NCBI RefSeq assembly: GCF_030272615.1
Contig: NC_081407.1
Coordinates: forward strand, 97,075,897 to 97,139,896
DNA length: 64,000 bases
Direction: 5' to 3'
Origin: Cryptomeria japonica
Taxonomy: Eukaryota > Streptophyta > Pinopsida > Cupressales > Cupressaceae
Shown: piece after piece, positions 46,201 through 54,600 of the stretch
How the letters are laid out: every line of letters starts with the position of its first letter
Numbering within the stretch: position 1 is the stretch's first letter
Program-made: the position numbers and the translations under genes
The notes under the pieces: model-generated
Told to the model about the DNA's origin: nothing
The model's input: the letters and a program-made list of their open reading frames with translations, nothing else
Databases searched by the model: none

Positions 46201-48029
46201 AATCTGTCCTGTTTAGCCATACAGGAATTTTTTTAATTTAAAATATTCAGAACATGCAGCTAAGTAGGCATGCTCCCAACAGCAACTCCATACTTTTCTG
46301 GAGTGGTGCATTTAAAGCCTGAATTAAAACTACTCAGTTATTATCATTTGGTGTCTATTGCGAATTATGATGGCTCTCGTCATCTCAATGGACTTTTCTG
46401 TTTCTGCTGAAGTAATATAAGATAAATAATTTTATTTTTTTAAGTAGAAATACCCAATTCACAAACACAAATCTGAAAGAAGAGTAAGGGACTAACAATG
46501 GGCCATATTAGTTAAATGTATAATGGTGTACACTGAGGCATCCTCTGCTGGATAGAAACCATTTAGACCTAGCTTCTGAGCCTAAATCTTCCATGGCAGC
46601 TTTCTGAGCATTAATTACACTTCATCATAGGGCATGGAGCTTCTCTATTATTGTGCCTGACGAGGATCTAGGCCTGAAGGCATAGTCCCTGCCACAGGTG
46701 AACTTTACTATTTACCGCATTGAAAACTCATGCATATACTAATAATTTGAAAAATTGCATTTGTTATGTTCAAGGGGTTGGGATGTAATGGTTACAGGGG
46801 CACTCAGAAGTGTGCAACCCAGGTTCAAATATCTCTGATTGCAATAAGGTGAACCATAACTATAAGGCTACCCGAAATGTGGATAGGTTGAGGTGTAATG
46901 ATTTTGAGGTGCTTTCAAGCATGAACCACGTTTAAAGCCAGAAAGTTCACACCAGAATTCACCGAACAAAGTTGATAATAGCATTAATTATAAAAAATCA
47001 ATCTACATTTTATAATAAGTCACGCTTTTCCATATTTGTATGCCAGGAAGTTAGGAACACATAATTTATTTTGGTTTTGACTCTTGGCAGCCAAAACAAC
47101 CTACTTGTAATAAAATTAATTTAAAAAAATATAAATAATTAAGTAAAAATATAGCCCTATTTAATAAGTTTGCATAGTTCATACTGGAGATCATAATGAA
47201 GCAAACAAGATCTTTTCCTCTGCTTCAATTCAATAATTTCCCCATCTGCCCGATCATCTTCTCTTGTGGAATTCCATAAGTTTATAGTATTCCACAAACC
47301 CAAACATACGATTTACTTAAATGGAACACTCCACAGGGCTGAACTGTTATCCTGATTTTTTTCTCTGAATAACCTTTTTCTCCCTGAAAACTAGTAGCCC
47401 AACTCTAACTAATCACATAAAACGCTTATTTAGAAGAGAGAACAAATTACCAGAAGGGGATATGATATAAAGATAATGAAGAGTAGTCGCGACTCATAAG
47501 CCCATGACCCAGGTTTAAAATCTCTTTGATATTTCAGCCCATACTTCCACAAGACATATAAAACAATGGTTTAACAGAAGAAAGCGAAGTCCGCTGGTTG
47601 AGAATACTGACTCACAAAAAGCCTACCAAAGATTCTATTTACCAAAATCTAAAAGATGAGGCCAAAATGAAATTGTGCAGCAAAACTATAATGGTGTCCA
47701 CTCCAACAATTACCTGTATTTACCAGTCTTAAGAAGGTAACACAGTTTGCCAATGTATAAGGGATGAGAAGGAAAGAAACGTTGTGTAGCTACCATTAGG
47801 TACATTCCTACAATTTCTCATATATACAAGTCTTAATCAAAGACTATCTCACACAGTACTGAAAGCATGCCAGAAGGAAAGAAAAATAAATTGCGAGCGA
47901 ATAAACCTTATAAATCATAATAGAAGAGAAAATTCAGATGTACCTGCGCAGCTGCAGAGAAGAAACCTTTTTGAGTAGCAAGGTGGTTGGAATGGTAGCA
48001 GAGGCCACTGCCAACATTTGCATAACCAT
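4155..48029 (-). CDS. ARP: ARP-type apurinic/apyrimidinic endonuclease, 9 exons, 3' end outside window
   Basis: Base-excision-repair nuclease that cuts the DNA backbone at abasic sites; the Arabidopsis orthologue ARP is reported in chloroplasts. Nine exons with GT-AG borders join without frame breaks into 532 codons. Layout: Ser/Leu-rich basic leader (about 1-50, transit-peptide-like); SAP DNA-binding domain (about 127-161, [13 protein letters not shown] then [10 protein letters not shown]); a long Lys/Ser-rich linker (about 167-345); exonuclease III/APE1 fold from about 364. Visible active-site motifs are WNVNGLRA (N371, N373), LCLQET (E402), YVPNSG (Y478) and GDLNCA (D518, N520). The RLDYF and SDHCP motifs that finish the fold are missing because the last exon(s) fall left of base 1. 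Joined exons: 48029-47944, 45099-44898, 44775-44645, 44419-44340, 43523-42805, 42570-42460, 5748-5611, 5424-5377, 4235-4155. No premature stop is seen, so the gene looks functional despite a 36.7-kb intron. Confidence 0.93.
5000..5123. repeat. 62-bp tandem duplication in ARP intron 8
   Basis: Two identical head-to-tail copies (5,000-5,061 and 5,062-5,123) beginning gcattccaaatgaccagagg. Identity suggests a recent duplication or an assembly duplication. Confidence 0.92.
5377..5424 (-). CDS. ARP: ARP exon 8
   Basis: Short 48-bp exon, acceptor ttagcag|ACG and donor ATCAAA|gtaagt. Encodes [16 protein letters not shown], matching the YR.(E/Q)WD..L..Y/HIK segment of plant ARP. Phase 0 at both ends. 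Confidence 0.9.
5611..5748 (-). CDS. ARP: ARP exon 7 (nuclease domain, YVPNSG motif)
   Basis: Acceptor cttgcag|GTTAAACC and donor AGACTG|gtcagt; 46 codons in phase 0. Encodes [20 protein letters not shown] then [19 protein letters not shown], continuing directly from exon 6 although 36.7 kb away; the Tyr of YVPN is the active-site Tyr of this family. Confidence 0.93.
5749..6930. other. Left unique part of ARP intron 6
   Basis: AT-rich sequence with no convincing ORF or repeat; ordinary intron between the exon 7 acceptor and the repeat cluster. The exact border with the transposon cluster (between about 6,900 and 7,250) could not be fixed. Confidence 0.6.
7044..7222 (-). mobile_element. tRNA-derived SINE with 17-bp target-site duplication
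   Basis: On the minus strand a tRNA-like head starts near 7,222: box A-like TAGTTCAGCGGTT (7,209-7,197) and box B GGTTCAAATCCCC (7,166-7,154), the internal RNA polymerase III promoter. It ends in an A11 tail (T run 7,042-7,052 on plus). Flanks are a 17-bp direct repeat with one mismatch: ccctttcttcgaacatt (7,027-7,043) and ccctttcttccaacatt (7,223-7,239). A tRNA head, A tail and long TSD are diagnostic of a SINE moved by LINE machinery; a true tRNA gene is unlikely because the body runs about 100 bp past box B. Confidence 0.85.
7240..7500. repeat. AT-rich degenerate repeat (taattaaat blocks)
   Basis: Repeating attaattaaat / tttaattatttaatta blocks spaced roughly 55-70 bp. The same AT-rich tract starts left of the SINE, which inserted into it. 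It may be the 5' part of giant LTR A or an older element; unresolved. Confidence 0.55.
7588..7690 (+). promoter_or_regulatory. LTR-like promoter upstream of the A repeats
   Basis: Contains ccgttgatctttg, then ccattgatctaactcc and a TATA-like tataaatttg (about 7,660-7,670). The CCATTGATCT elements resemble those in the A, B and C promoters, so this may be a second promoter of the same family or a neighbouring LTR remnant. Confidence 0.4.
7824..9015. repeat. Hairpin tandem array of LTR A, 7 units of about 166 bp
   Basis: Seven cores of the type CGCTCCTGTCCCT...AGGGACCAGGGCGA begin near 7,990, 8,157, 8,322, 8,488, 8,652, 8,819 and 8,985, spacing 165-167 bp. Each core is an interrupted inverted repeat (TCGC/GCGA outer, GTCCCT/AGGGAC inner). 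Spacers are diverged while the core is kept. Related to, but distinct from, the core of B. Confidence 0.88.
9834..13061 (+). CDS. LTR-encoded ORF of element A, unknown protein
   Basis: Not recognised as any named family. A single frame of 1,076 codons from ATG 9,834 to the stop at 13,061, broken only by TAA at 9,891-9,893 and TAA at 12,294-12,296. Part 1 has an N-terminal globular region ([60 protein letters not shown]), then three copies of a SEGHPHPRS-like unit (about 11,485-11,570), a basic NLS-like tract, an acidic Ser-rich tail and a short coiled coil. Part 2 (from 12,300) is all-helical. The protein of element C (32,242-36,489) is homologous along the whole length, including the TAA between the parts. 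The ATG follows an acceptor-like ttgtgtag, suggesting a spliced leader. It may be a retroelement accessory or captured host protein; no function is claimed. Confidence 0.75.
13173..13265 (+). promoter_or_regulatory. LTR A promoter: palindromic telo-box plus TATA
   Basis: AAACCCTAATTAGGGTTT (13,173-13,190), then CCATTGATCT, GCGTTCATTG and TATA box ctatatata (13,254-13,262), 64 bp after the palindrome. The same module with 64-65 bp spacing is in B and C. Confidence 0.85.
14124..16470 (-). pseudogene. Retroelement accessory ORF (mobile-domain-like plus coiled coil), frameshifted
   Basis: Minus-strand coding region that starts near 16,400 and is cut at 14,123 by element A. Fragments: 15,840-16,022 ([20 protein letters not shown]), frameshift, 15,400-15,870 ([35 protein letters not shown], then a basic patch [10 protein letters not shown]), a Pro/Thr/Asp-rich stretch (14,786-15,106), and a coiled coil near 14,124-14,310. 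The middle aligns by eye with the A and C LTR ORFs (NG..T..NW...+SD.I...L......F.M). Additional ORFs of this sort are known in Tat/Ogre-lineage elements. It directly follows a GGCGCC-containing LTR border, so it probably sits upstream of gag in sense orientation. Confidence 0.6.
16471..16557 (-). repeat. End of an LTR split by giant LTR B, with GGCGCC border
   Basis: Minus strand: a TATA-like gcataaaagga (about 16,535), then gtttattaagtgttggcgccgaca. TGTTGGCGCCGACA (16,484-16,471) is a near-perfect palindrome holding TGGCGCC, the start of Athila/Tat-type primer-binding sites. The rest of this LTR continues at 22,214-22,860 on the other side of B. Whether the LTR ends before or after GGCGCC is unclear. 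Confidence 0.55.
16905..20675. repeat. Hairpin tandem array of LTR B, 22 units, mostly 165-178 bp
   Basis: 22 cores TTTCGCTC-ctga-CCCTT-cc-AAAGGG-tcca-GAGCGAAA, each a near-perfect interrupted palindrome; the commonest spacing is 176-177 bp (outliers about 185, 196 and 208). Cores are highly conserved while the intervening 135-140 bp is diverged but alignable (recurring aag..tgaag..., ttggagttgaaaaa...). Short ORFs here on both strands (e.g. DPLEGSGAK or FGRVRSEN repeats) are translations of the core and are not genes. Confidence 0.93.
20676..21230 (+). other. ORF-position remnant in LTR B
   Basis: After the array comes an acceptor-like ttgttgtgtag (to 20,800) immediately followed by ATG, where A and C have their ORF start. 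The roughly 0.4 kb downstream has short frames without similarity to the A/C protein and then joins the promoter. Either the ORF was deleted or this LTR type never had it. Confidence 0.45.
21231..21322 (+). promoter_or_regulatory. LTR B promoter: palindromic telo-box plus TATA
   Basis: AAACCCTAATTAGGGTTT (21,231-21,248), CCATTGATCT, GCCATTGAATTG and TATA box ctatataag (from 21,312/21,313), 65 bp after the palindrome. Same order as A and C. Confidence 0.87.
22214..22860 (-). repeat. LTR rich in GTACGG-like motifs, target of insertion B
   Basis: About 25 matches to a degenerate (C/T)GTA(C/T)GG motif at roughly 20-30 bp intervals, plus a duplicated block (ccttctgtcaccct.ggcgtatggattatcaccctcgac, copies near 22,726 and 22,784). 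On the minus strand it starts tgtacggaattc after a purine-rich ggaaaaaaaagac, as an LTR after a polypurine tract would. Together with 16,471-16,557 it forms one LTR of about 0.73 kb interrupted by B. It does not look like the 38.3-38.6 kb LTR, so ownership is unclear. Confidence 0.5.
22915..23945 (-). pseudogene. Integrase of the gypsy element
   Basis: Inserts retroelement cDNA into the genome. The [10 protein letters not shown] part of the zinc finger, then WGLDFIGPL (first catalytic Asp) lie at 23,745-23,939; [18 protein letters not shown] (second Asp) and [20 protein letters not shown] (Glu) at 23,238-23,696; a C-terminal [16 protein letters not shown] at 22,915-23,145. A stop separates the first two, and a frameshift plus a stop separate the last. 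Not functional as it stands. Confidence 0.85.
23946..24731 (-). pseudogene. RNase H of the gypsy element
   Basis: Removes the RNA strand during reverse transcription. [41 protein letters not shown] and [17 protein letters not shown] give the usual D, E, D pattern, followed by an integrase-zinc-finger lead ([21 protein letters not shown]). Open over 251 codons; stops separate it from RT and integrase in the same frame. Confidence 0.87.
24732..25520 (-). pseudogene. Reverse transcriptase of the gypsy element
   Basis: [20 protein letters not shown] (catalytic Asp region), [27 protein letters not shown] and [11 protein letters not shown], where FLDD replaces the usual Y(V/L/I)DD. One stop (25,302-25,304) splits it. 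The thumb ends with [16 protein letters not shown]. Decayed copy. Confidence 0.88.
25521..26111 (-). pseudogene. Protease-RT linker of the gypsy polyprotein
   Basis: A 196-codon acidic frame with no clear domain until the end, where [21 protein letters not shown] and [10 protein letters not shown] are the typical lead-in to gypsy RT. The first half ([19 protein letters not shown]) is hydrophilic linker. Confidence 0.7.
26095..26700 (-). pseudogene. Retropepsin-like protease of the gypsy element
   Basis: Cleaves the Gag-Pol polyprotein. [20 protein letters not shown] carries the active-site DGG, and [12 protein letters not shown] is the conserved C-terminal ILGR motif. Both flank a [17 protein letters not shown] stretch shared with 267-545. 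Open over 201 codons. Confidence 0.82.
26950..28830 (-). mobile_element. LTR-like insertion 'D' with hairpin repeats (borders approximate)
   Basis: Inserted between the protease-side linker and the zinc knuckles of gag: homologous sequence in the 1-3,840 element runs straight through (about 1,000-1,060). The minus strand has a strong TATA (ctatataaagg, about 27,606-27,596), so it reads leftwards with a long U3 and about 0.65 kb after the TATA. The U3 holds a hairpin tandem array. No clear TG...CA plus TSD pair could be fixed. Confidence 0.6.
27985..28690. repeat. Hairpin tandem array in D, about 12 units
   Basis: Units of the form GGAACTTCGGAACC-tcg-GGGTTCCGGAGTTCC, an interrupted palindrome, spaced about 45-75 bp with purine-rich (gaaggaagg) spacers. 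Sequence is unrelated to the A and B cores, but the design is the same. Pro/Arg/Ser-rich ORFs across it are repeat translations. Confidence 0.85.
29040..29255 (-). pseudogene. Gag zinc knuckles of the gypsy element
   Basis: Two intact CCHC knuckles, [14 protein letters not shown] and [14 protein letters not shown] (C-x2-C-x4-H-x4-C), for nucleic-acid packaging. The frame ends in a stop just after. Confidence 0.87.
29262..29945 (-). pseudogene. Gag capsid region, cut at its upstream end by LTR C
   Basis: Reading leftwards: a Gly/Ser/Pro-rich stretch next to [38 protein letters not shown], then [20 protein letters not shown] and a charged Ser-rich tail. Frames shift several times. The upstream gag continues at 37,361 after C. 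Confidence 0.78.
30600..31160. repeat. Degenerate tandem repeat of LTR C (CCAAAGTCCGCC units)
   Basis: About a dozen units built on tccaaagtccgccataggtt with variable tails (gggaaggc.gtgaggag or caagtggtgggagcaacc), spaced about 35-60 bp. Trp/Leu-rich minus-strand frames here are repeat translations. This array is not obviously palindromic, unlike A, B and D. Confidence 0.8.
31518..31743. repeat. 113-bp tandem duplication in LTR C
   Basis: Two identical copies (31,518-31,630 and 31,631-31,743) starting agggtttctacttgaggag. Identity points to a recent duplication. Confidence 0.9.
32242..36489 (+). CDS. LTR-encoded ORF of element C, unknown protein, interrupted by LTR F
   Basis: Homologous to the ORF of A along its whole length. 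Segments 32,242-34,368 and 35,431-36,489 flank insertion F and are in the same frame (1,062 codons in all, against 1,076 in A). Breaks: TAG at 33,538-33,540, where A has Trp (VEDFW versus LEDY-stop), and TAA at 35,755-35,757, the same place as the TAA of A. Conserved blocks are [76 protein letters not shown], an acidic/basic middle, [10 protein letters not shown], a coiled coil and an all-helical last part (35,764-36,489). No known domain is recognised. The ATG is 12 nt after an acceptor-like tttgcag. Confidence 0.75.
34369..35425 (+). mobile_element. Solo LTR 'F' (1,057 bp) with TSD CCAAG, nested in the C ORF
   Basis: Starts TGTTGTTTGT, ends ATCCAACA; flanked by CCAAG at 34,364-34,368 and 35,426-35,430. 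TATA-like gctatatagac near 34,900. Contains palindromic blocks tatagggccgaccctata (about 34,527-34,545) and attgggccgacccaat (about 34,620-34,636), and two ggcgccaa motifs. Insertion plus one TSD is 1,062 bp, a multiple of 3. The deepest layer of the nest. Confidence 0.9.
36542..36632 (+). promoter_or_regulatory. LTR C promoter: palindromic telo-box plus TATA
   Basis: AAACCCTAATTAGGGTTT (36,542-36,559), CCCTTGATCACT, GGCCATTCATTG and TATA box ctatataag (from about 36,622), 64 bp after the palindrome. Confidence 0.87.
37361..38239 (-). pseudogene. N-terminal gag and leader of the gypsy element
   Basis: Fragment 37,954-38,199 starts [20 protein letters not shown] and ends in a stop; fragment 37,361-37,837 has [20 protein letters not shown] and a long charged, coiled-coil-prone stretch, ending at insertion C. 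Frames differ between them. Probably the N-terminal part of Gag; no domain recognised. Confidence 0.6.
38240..38252 (-). other. Primer-binding site of the gypsy element
   Basis: Minus strand TGGCGCTGCTGCC, two bases after the LTR end, resembling the TGGCGCCGTTGCC-type site of Athila/Tat-like elements. Marks where tRNA-primed cDNA synthesis starts. Confidence 0.65.
38255..38573 (-). repeat. 5' LTR (319 bp) of the minus-strand gypsy element
   Basis: Minus strand starts tgttagaaacacggttgtcg and ends cttgagggaaaaca (TG...CA), followed by the primer-binding site. TATA-like cctatatatatg on the minus strand (about 38,403-38,394). Flank after 38,573 is agaaa. Confidence 0.75.
38574..42459. other. 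Right part of ARP intron 6, no gene seen
   Basis: AT-rich, especially 38,580-38,960. No exon of ARP is missing here, since exons 6 and 7 join in phase. A TATA-like ctatataaagagacc at about 40,480 (plus) may mark an old LTR fragment. No coding evidence. Confidence 0.6.
42460..42570 (-). CDS. ARP: ARP exon 6 (nuclease domain; next intron is 36.7 kb)
   Basis: Acceptor gtccag|GAAAAAG and donor TCTAGA|gtaaga; 37 codons in phase 0. Encodes [20 protein letters not shown] then [13 protein letters not shown], the conserved ARP/exonuclease III segment. The donor opens the retrotransposon-filled intron whose acceptor is at 5,749. Confidence 0.93.
42805..43523 (-). CDS. ARP: ARP exon 5 (Lys/Ser-rich linker and start of nuclease domain)
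   Basis: Largest exon (719 bp). Acceptor tttcag|ATC, donor TTGCAG|gttagt, ending in phase 0 after codon 406. The first two thirds form a hydrophilic linker with several KKK/KKRKIKK clusters that could act in nuclear targeting or DNA binding. The end holds the first nuclease motifs, [11 protein letters not shown] and ILCLQETK, including the metal-binding Glu. Confidence 0.92.
43978..44039. repeat. Long hairpin in ARP intron 4
   Basis: gtagatttctggatttgatt...gtgtgcaa followed by ttgcacacaatcaaatccag...atctac: an inverted repeat of about 27 paired bases with a 5-nt bulge and almost no loop. Possibly a MITE-tip remnant. Confidence 0.85.
44340..44419 (-). CDS. ARP: ARP exon 4 (second half of SAP domain)
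   Basis: Acceptor cttcag|GAAAC and donor GCAG|gtagct. Encodes [20 protein letters not shown], the second SAP helix with its conserved Gly and Lys residues, completing the domain begun in exon 3. Confidence 0.9.
44645..44775 (-). CDS. ARP: ARP exon 3 (first half of SAP domain)
   Basis: Acceptor tgtag|GAC and donor ATGAG|gtaaaa. Encodes an acidic lead-in and the first SAP helix [16 protein letters not shown] domains bind DNA and are typical of plant ARP. Ends in phase 2. Confidence 0.9.
44898..45099 (-). CDS. ARP: ARP exon 2 (end of leader, acidic stretch)
   Basis: Acceptor ttacag|GG and donor CAA|gttaga. It completes the split codon of exon 1 and continues the basic, Ser-rich leader ([17 protein letters not shown]), then an acidic/Ser-rich stretch without a recognised domain. 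It ends in phase 0 after codon 96. Confidence 0.85.
46770..46975 (+). mobile_element. tRNA-like SINE remnant in ARP intron 1
   Basis: ggttgggatgtaatggttacagg (box A-like) then aacccaggttcaaatatctc (box B-like) about 40 bp on, followed by a second, more diverged copy of the same pair (ggttgaggtgtaatgattttgagg ... aaccacgtttaaagcc). A further acccaggtttaaaatctc occurs near 47,507. Looks like an old tRNA-related SINE, perhaps dimeric; no TSD found. Confidence 0.4.
47944..48029 (-). CDS. ARP: ARP exon 1 (start codon and transit-peptide start)
   Basis: The exon starts [16 protein letters not shown] and ends in phase 2 at a donor reading AG|gtacat. A second in-frame ATG lies two codons downstream. 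The residues are hydrophobic, Ser/Thr-rich and basic with no acid, as expected of an organelle-targeting leader. The upstream ATG was chosen because it is the first in frame with exon 2. Confidence 0.82.
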
Positions 48030-51420
<3,391 letters not shown>

Positions 51421-51771
51421 AAAAGGCTTCCCAACACTAATCTAGTGGGGGAAGTAATGCAATTTTTTATTATAAATATTAAACTATTACTAAATAAGAA
51501 ACACATATTGAAGGAGATATACAACATGAAAATAGATTAACAATAAAAACAAGATATATTGTTGAAAAACACCTTTCAAAAGGAAAACCCCACACTCCAA
51601 AAACCGCCTAATATATTATTAAGAAATCAACAACAGAATACAATATACTTGTAGATCAATCTTCACACAAGAGTATCAATAACCACAGATCTGGATGTAA
51701 CTCGATAGCTATAAGACTCTTACACACAACCTCCATTTCACGCCAAAGAAACGGAACCCTGAATTAATATA
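51421..51771. other. AT-rich non-coding spacer
   Basis: Contains aaggaaaaccccacactccaaaaacc-type text that resembles LTR sequence, but no border or ORF can be shown. Confidence 0.4.
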
Positions 51772-52740
51772 GGGGGGGGGGGGGGGGGGGGGGGGGGGGG
51801 GCGCTCGATTCTAGAACTATTTGAGTTACTCTAGCAAGCTGCCCGCCCCCTACTCTATGGCGTCATTAATGAACTAATGCCCCCCGGGGGCTAGAGTTCT
51901 TGATTCTATACGTCACATGGGTGGGGGGGGGGGAACTATAGGTTGATAAAGAGTTTCAAGCGCATAGAACTATAGTAGGGGAGTTTAAAGCCCCAGGGTG
52001 GGTGGGAGGAGGCTATGGGACTGATTAATGGCAGTGTGCATTCATAGGCTTACTCCCCCTACGGAGGTTGGGGTGGGTGGGTGGGAGGAGACGAGCGATT
52101 CTAGCAACTATCGAGTGCCCTTAGTATAGCAGGTTTCTTAATTCCGCATCTATAGAACCATAGAATAACTATAATGGGGGGTGGGGGGGGCACGCATTAA
52201 TTCACAGATTAGCTTGACTGGGGTGGGCCCCCTACTATTCTATGGCGGTTACTCTAGCAAGCTTATTAATTGGAGGAAGGGTGGTGATGGTAAACCAACT
52301 GGCTATGCCTTGACTACTGGTGCATCCGGCTCTCGATTTAGAGCTACTGGTTCAACAACTACTATTGGTGGTGGTAGTGGTGCTTAAATAACATCGTCAA
52401 TAGCATTGCCAATATCAAAAGCTAGATCGACTGCTGGATCAATGGTCGGATCTGCTACTTAATCCGTTGCTGTTATCTCCGCTACTGACGCTGCTAGAGC
52501 ATATGGAACTAGATAAGCTACTACTGGTGGATCTGTAACTGGATCATACGTAGCTAGGTATCGGTCATCGACTGGATCAACAGATAGTGGTGCTAGTGCT
52601 TATACTGGTGCTTCAACCGCTTCATATACGGAATAACCCACCGGTGGGGGATGCTGGGTAAACTGCTCTACTAGGTACCTATACTTATGGCTTTGCTTAT
52701 GCCTATGCCCCCGATGAACTCTGTCCTCGGTGTTATGTGA
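51772..52740. other. G30 run and scrambled low-complexity region, possible assembly artefact
   Basis: Begins with 30 G (51,772-51,801), then G-rich runs mixed with recurring scraps (ctctagcaagct, ctatggcg, gattctag). From about 52,260 to 52,700 come irregular ggt/act/gga/tct triplets (Gly/Thr/Ser-like). It stands where gag and the front of the protease of the downstream chromovirus would be expected. Could be uncorrected long-read noise or a genuinely degraded satellite. Confidence 0.6.
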
Positions 52741-52741
52741 T

Positions 52742-54160
52742 GTCCTACCCATGGATGCATGCCATATTCTATTAGGAAGACCATGACAATTTGATAGACA
52801 AGCTATTCATGACGGAGCCAAGAATGCATACTCATTCAAGAAAGATGGAGTCACATTCAAGATCCAATCTATCCTTGAAGAAGGTGAAAAGAGGGCAGCA
52901 GTTCCTAATGTTCTTTTGGTGAGTGAAAAATAGTTCTTGAAGATACGTGAGGAAGGTGGAGGTATAGGATTTGCATTAGTAATGAAGCCTAAAGAGGAAG
53001 ACAATAAAGAGTAGCCAGATTTGCCAATAGAGGTTCAAGACCTATTGAAGAAGTTTAAAGGCATAGTGAATGACGAACAACCAGCCACCTTACCTCCTAA
53101 AAGAACCATAAGCCATCAAATAGAATTTATTCCCGGAGCATCCTTACCTAACAAGGCATCTTACAAAATGACTCCCAAAGAAAATGTTGAGATTGTCAAG
53201 CAAATCCAAGAGCTTTTAGACCAAGGCCTAATTAGGAAAAGCATTAGCCCTTGTGTTGTCCCTACCATGTTAGCCCCAAAGAAAGGTGGTACTTGGAGAT
53301 TGTGTACTGATTCTAGAGATATAAATAAGATCACCATCAGATATAGGTTTCCAATTCCTAGAATAGAATACCTAATGGATTGTTTAGGGGAAGCCAAGTA
53401 CTTTAACAAGATTGACCTTAAAAGTGGATACCACCAAATTAGGATTAAGGAGGGTGATGAGTGGAAAACTGCATTTAAGACTACAAAGGGCCTTTATGAA
53501 TGGCTTGTAATGCCATTTGGCTTATCCAATTCTCCAAGAACCTTCATGAGACTCATGAATGAGGTGATGAAGGACTTCATAGGTAAATTTGTGGTGGTAT
53601 ATCTAGATGATATTCTCGTTTTTAGTAAGGATAGGGCAAATCATATTAATCATTTGCAAGATGTGCTACAAAGATTGTATGATGAAAAGCTAACCATGAA
53701 CTTGGATAAGTGTGAATTTGTTAAGAAGGATTTGGTTTACCTTGGGTTTATGTTGTCTCAAGGAAACCTCAAGATGGATCCCAACAAGGTTGAAGCCATA
53801 GTAAATTGGCCTACTCCTAAGTCAGCAACAAAGGTGAGAAGCTTCCATGGACTAGCTCAGTACTACAGGAAGTTCATTAGGCAATTCAATGCTATATGTG
53901 CACCAATGTTAGACACCATTAGAGGTGGAATGAAGGCAAATTTTCAGTGGAATGAACAAGCAAATAAAGGATTTGAAACCTTGAAGGAGAAGATAGCCAC
54001 TCAACCGGTGCTAGTGTTGCCTAGTTTTGAGAAACTCTTCACAGTGGAATGTGATGCAAGCAATGTTGCAGTAGCTGTTGTCCTAAGATAAGAAGGAAGA
54101 CCAGTAGCTTTCCATGGTGAGAAGATAAGTGATGCAAAGAGGAAGTACTCCTCTTATGAC
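52742..54160 (+). pseudogene. Chromovirus protease end and reverse transcriptase
   Basis: Protease tail HILLGRP (stop) QFDRQAIHDGAKN; RT from ALVEQ-like lead VQDLLKKFKGIVNDE, then TISHQIEFIPGASLPNKASY, WRLCTDSRDINKITIRYRFP, YFNKIDLKSGYHQIRIKEGD, MPFGLSNSPRTFMRLMNEV and catalytic YLDDILVFSK (Tyr-Leu-Asp-Asp at 53,600-53,611), connection LVYLGFMLSQGNLKMDPNKV. The main open part is 53,021-54,091. Confidence 0.92.
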
Positions 54161-54600
54161 TTGGAATTATATGCTTTAGTGCAGGCTTTGAGGAAGTGGA
54201 GACACTATCTCCTTCCTAAGGAATTTGTAGTCTATACGGACAACCAAGCATTGAGCTTTCTAAACTCACAAGACAAACTCAATCATAAACACTTGAAATG
54301 GGTGGTGTACATGCAAGCCTACACATTCACAAAAAAGCACAAAAAAGGACAGTTGAACAAGGTTGCTGATGCATTGAGTAGAAGACTCTTGACAGTCCAA
54401 GAAATCCAATTGAGGAGCATAGGTGTTGACAGTTTTAGAGACCTATACCCAGAGGATGAAGACTTCTCAAATGCCTACAAGGTGTGCAGGGAATACCAAA
54501 ATCATTTCCATAGTGAGTATTCTAATTTTACTTTGCAAGATGGACTATTGTTTAGAGATGGACAACTTTGTGTGCCTAGAGGCTCAATAAGAGAAAATCT
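54092..54600 (+). pseudogene. Chromovirus RNase H
   Basis: The domain starts before the stop at 54,089 (FTVECDASNVAVAVVL) and continues with RKYSSYDLELYALVQALRKW, FVVYTDNQALSFLNSQDKLN and NKVADALSRR. D-E-D catalytic residues are visible. Confidence 0.88.
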
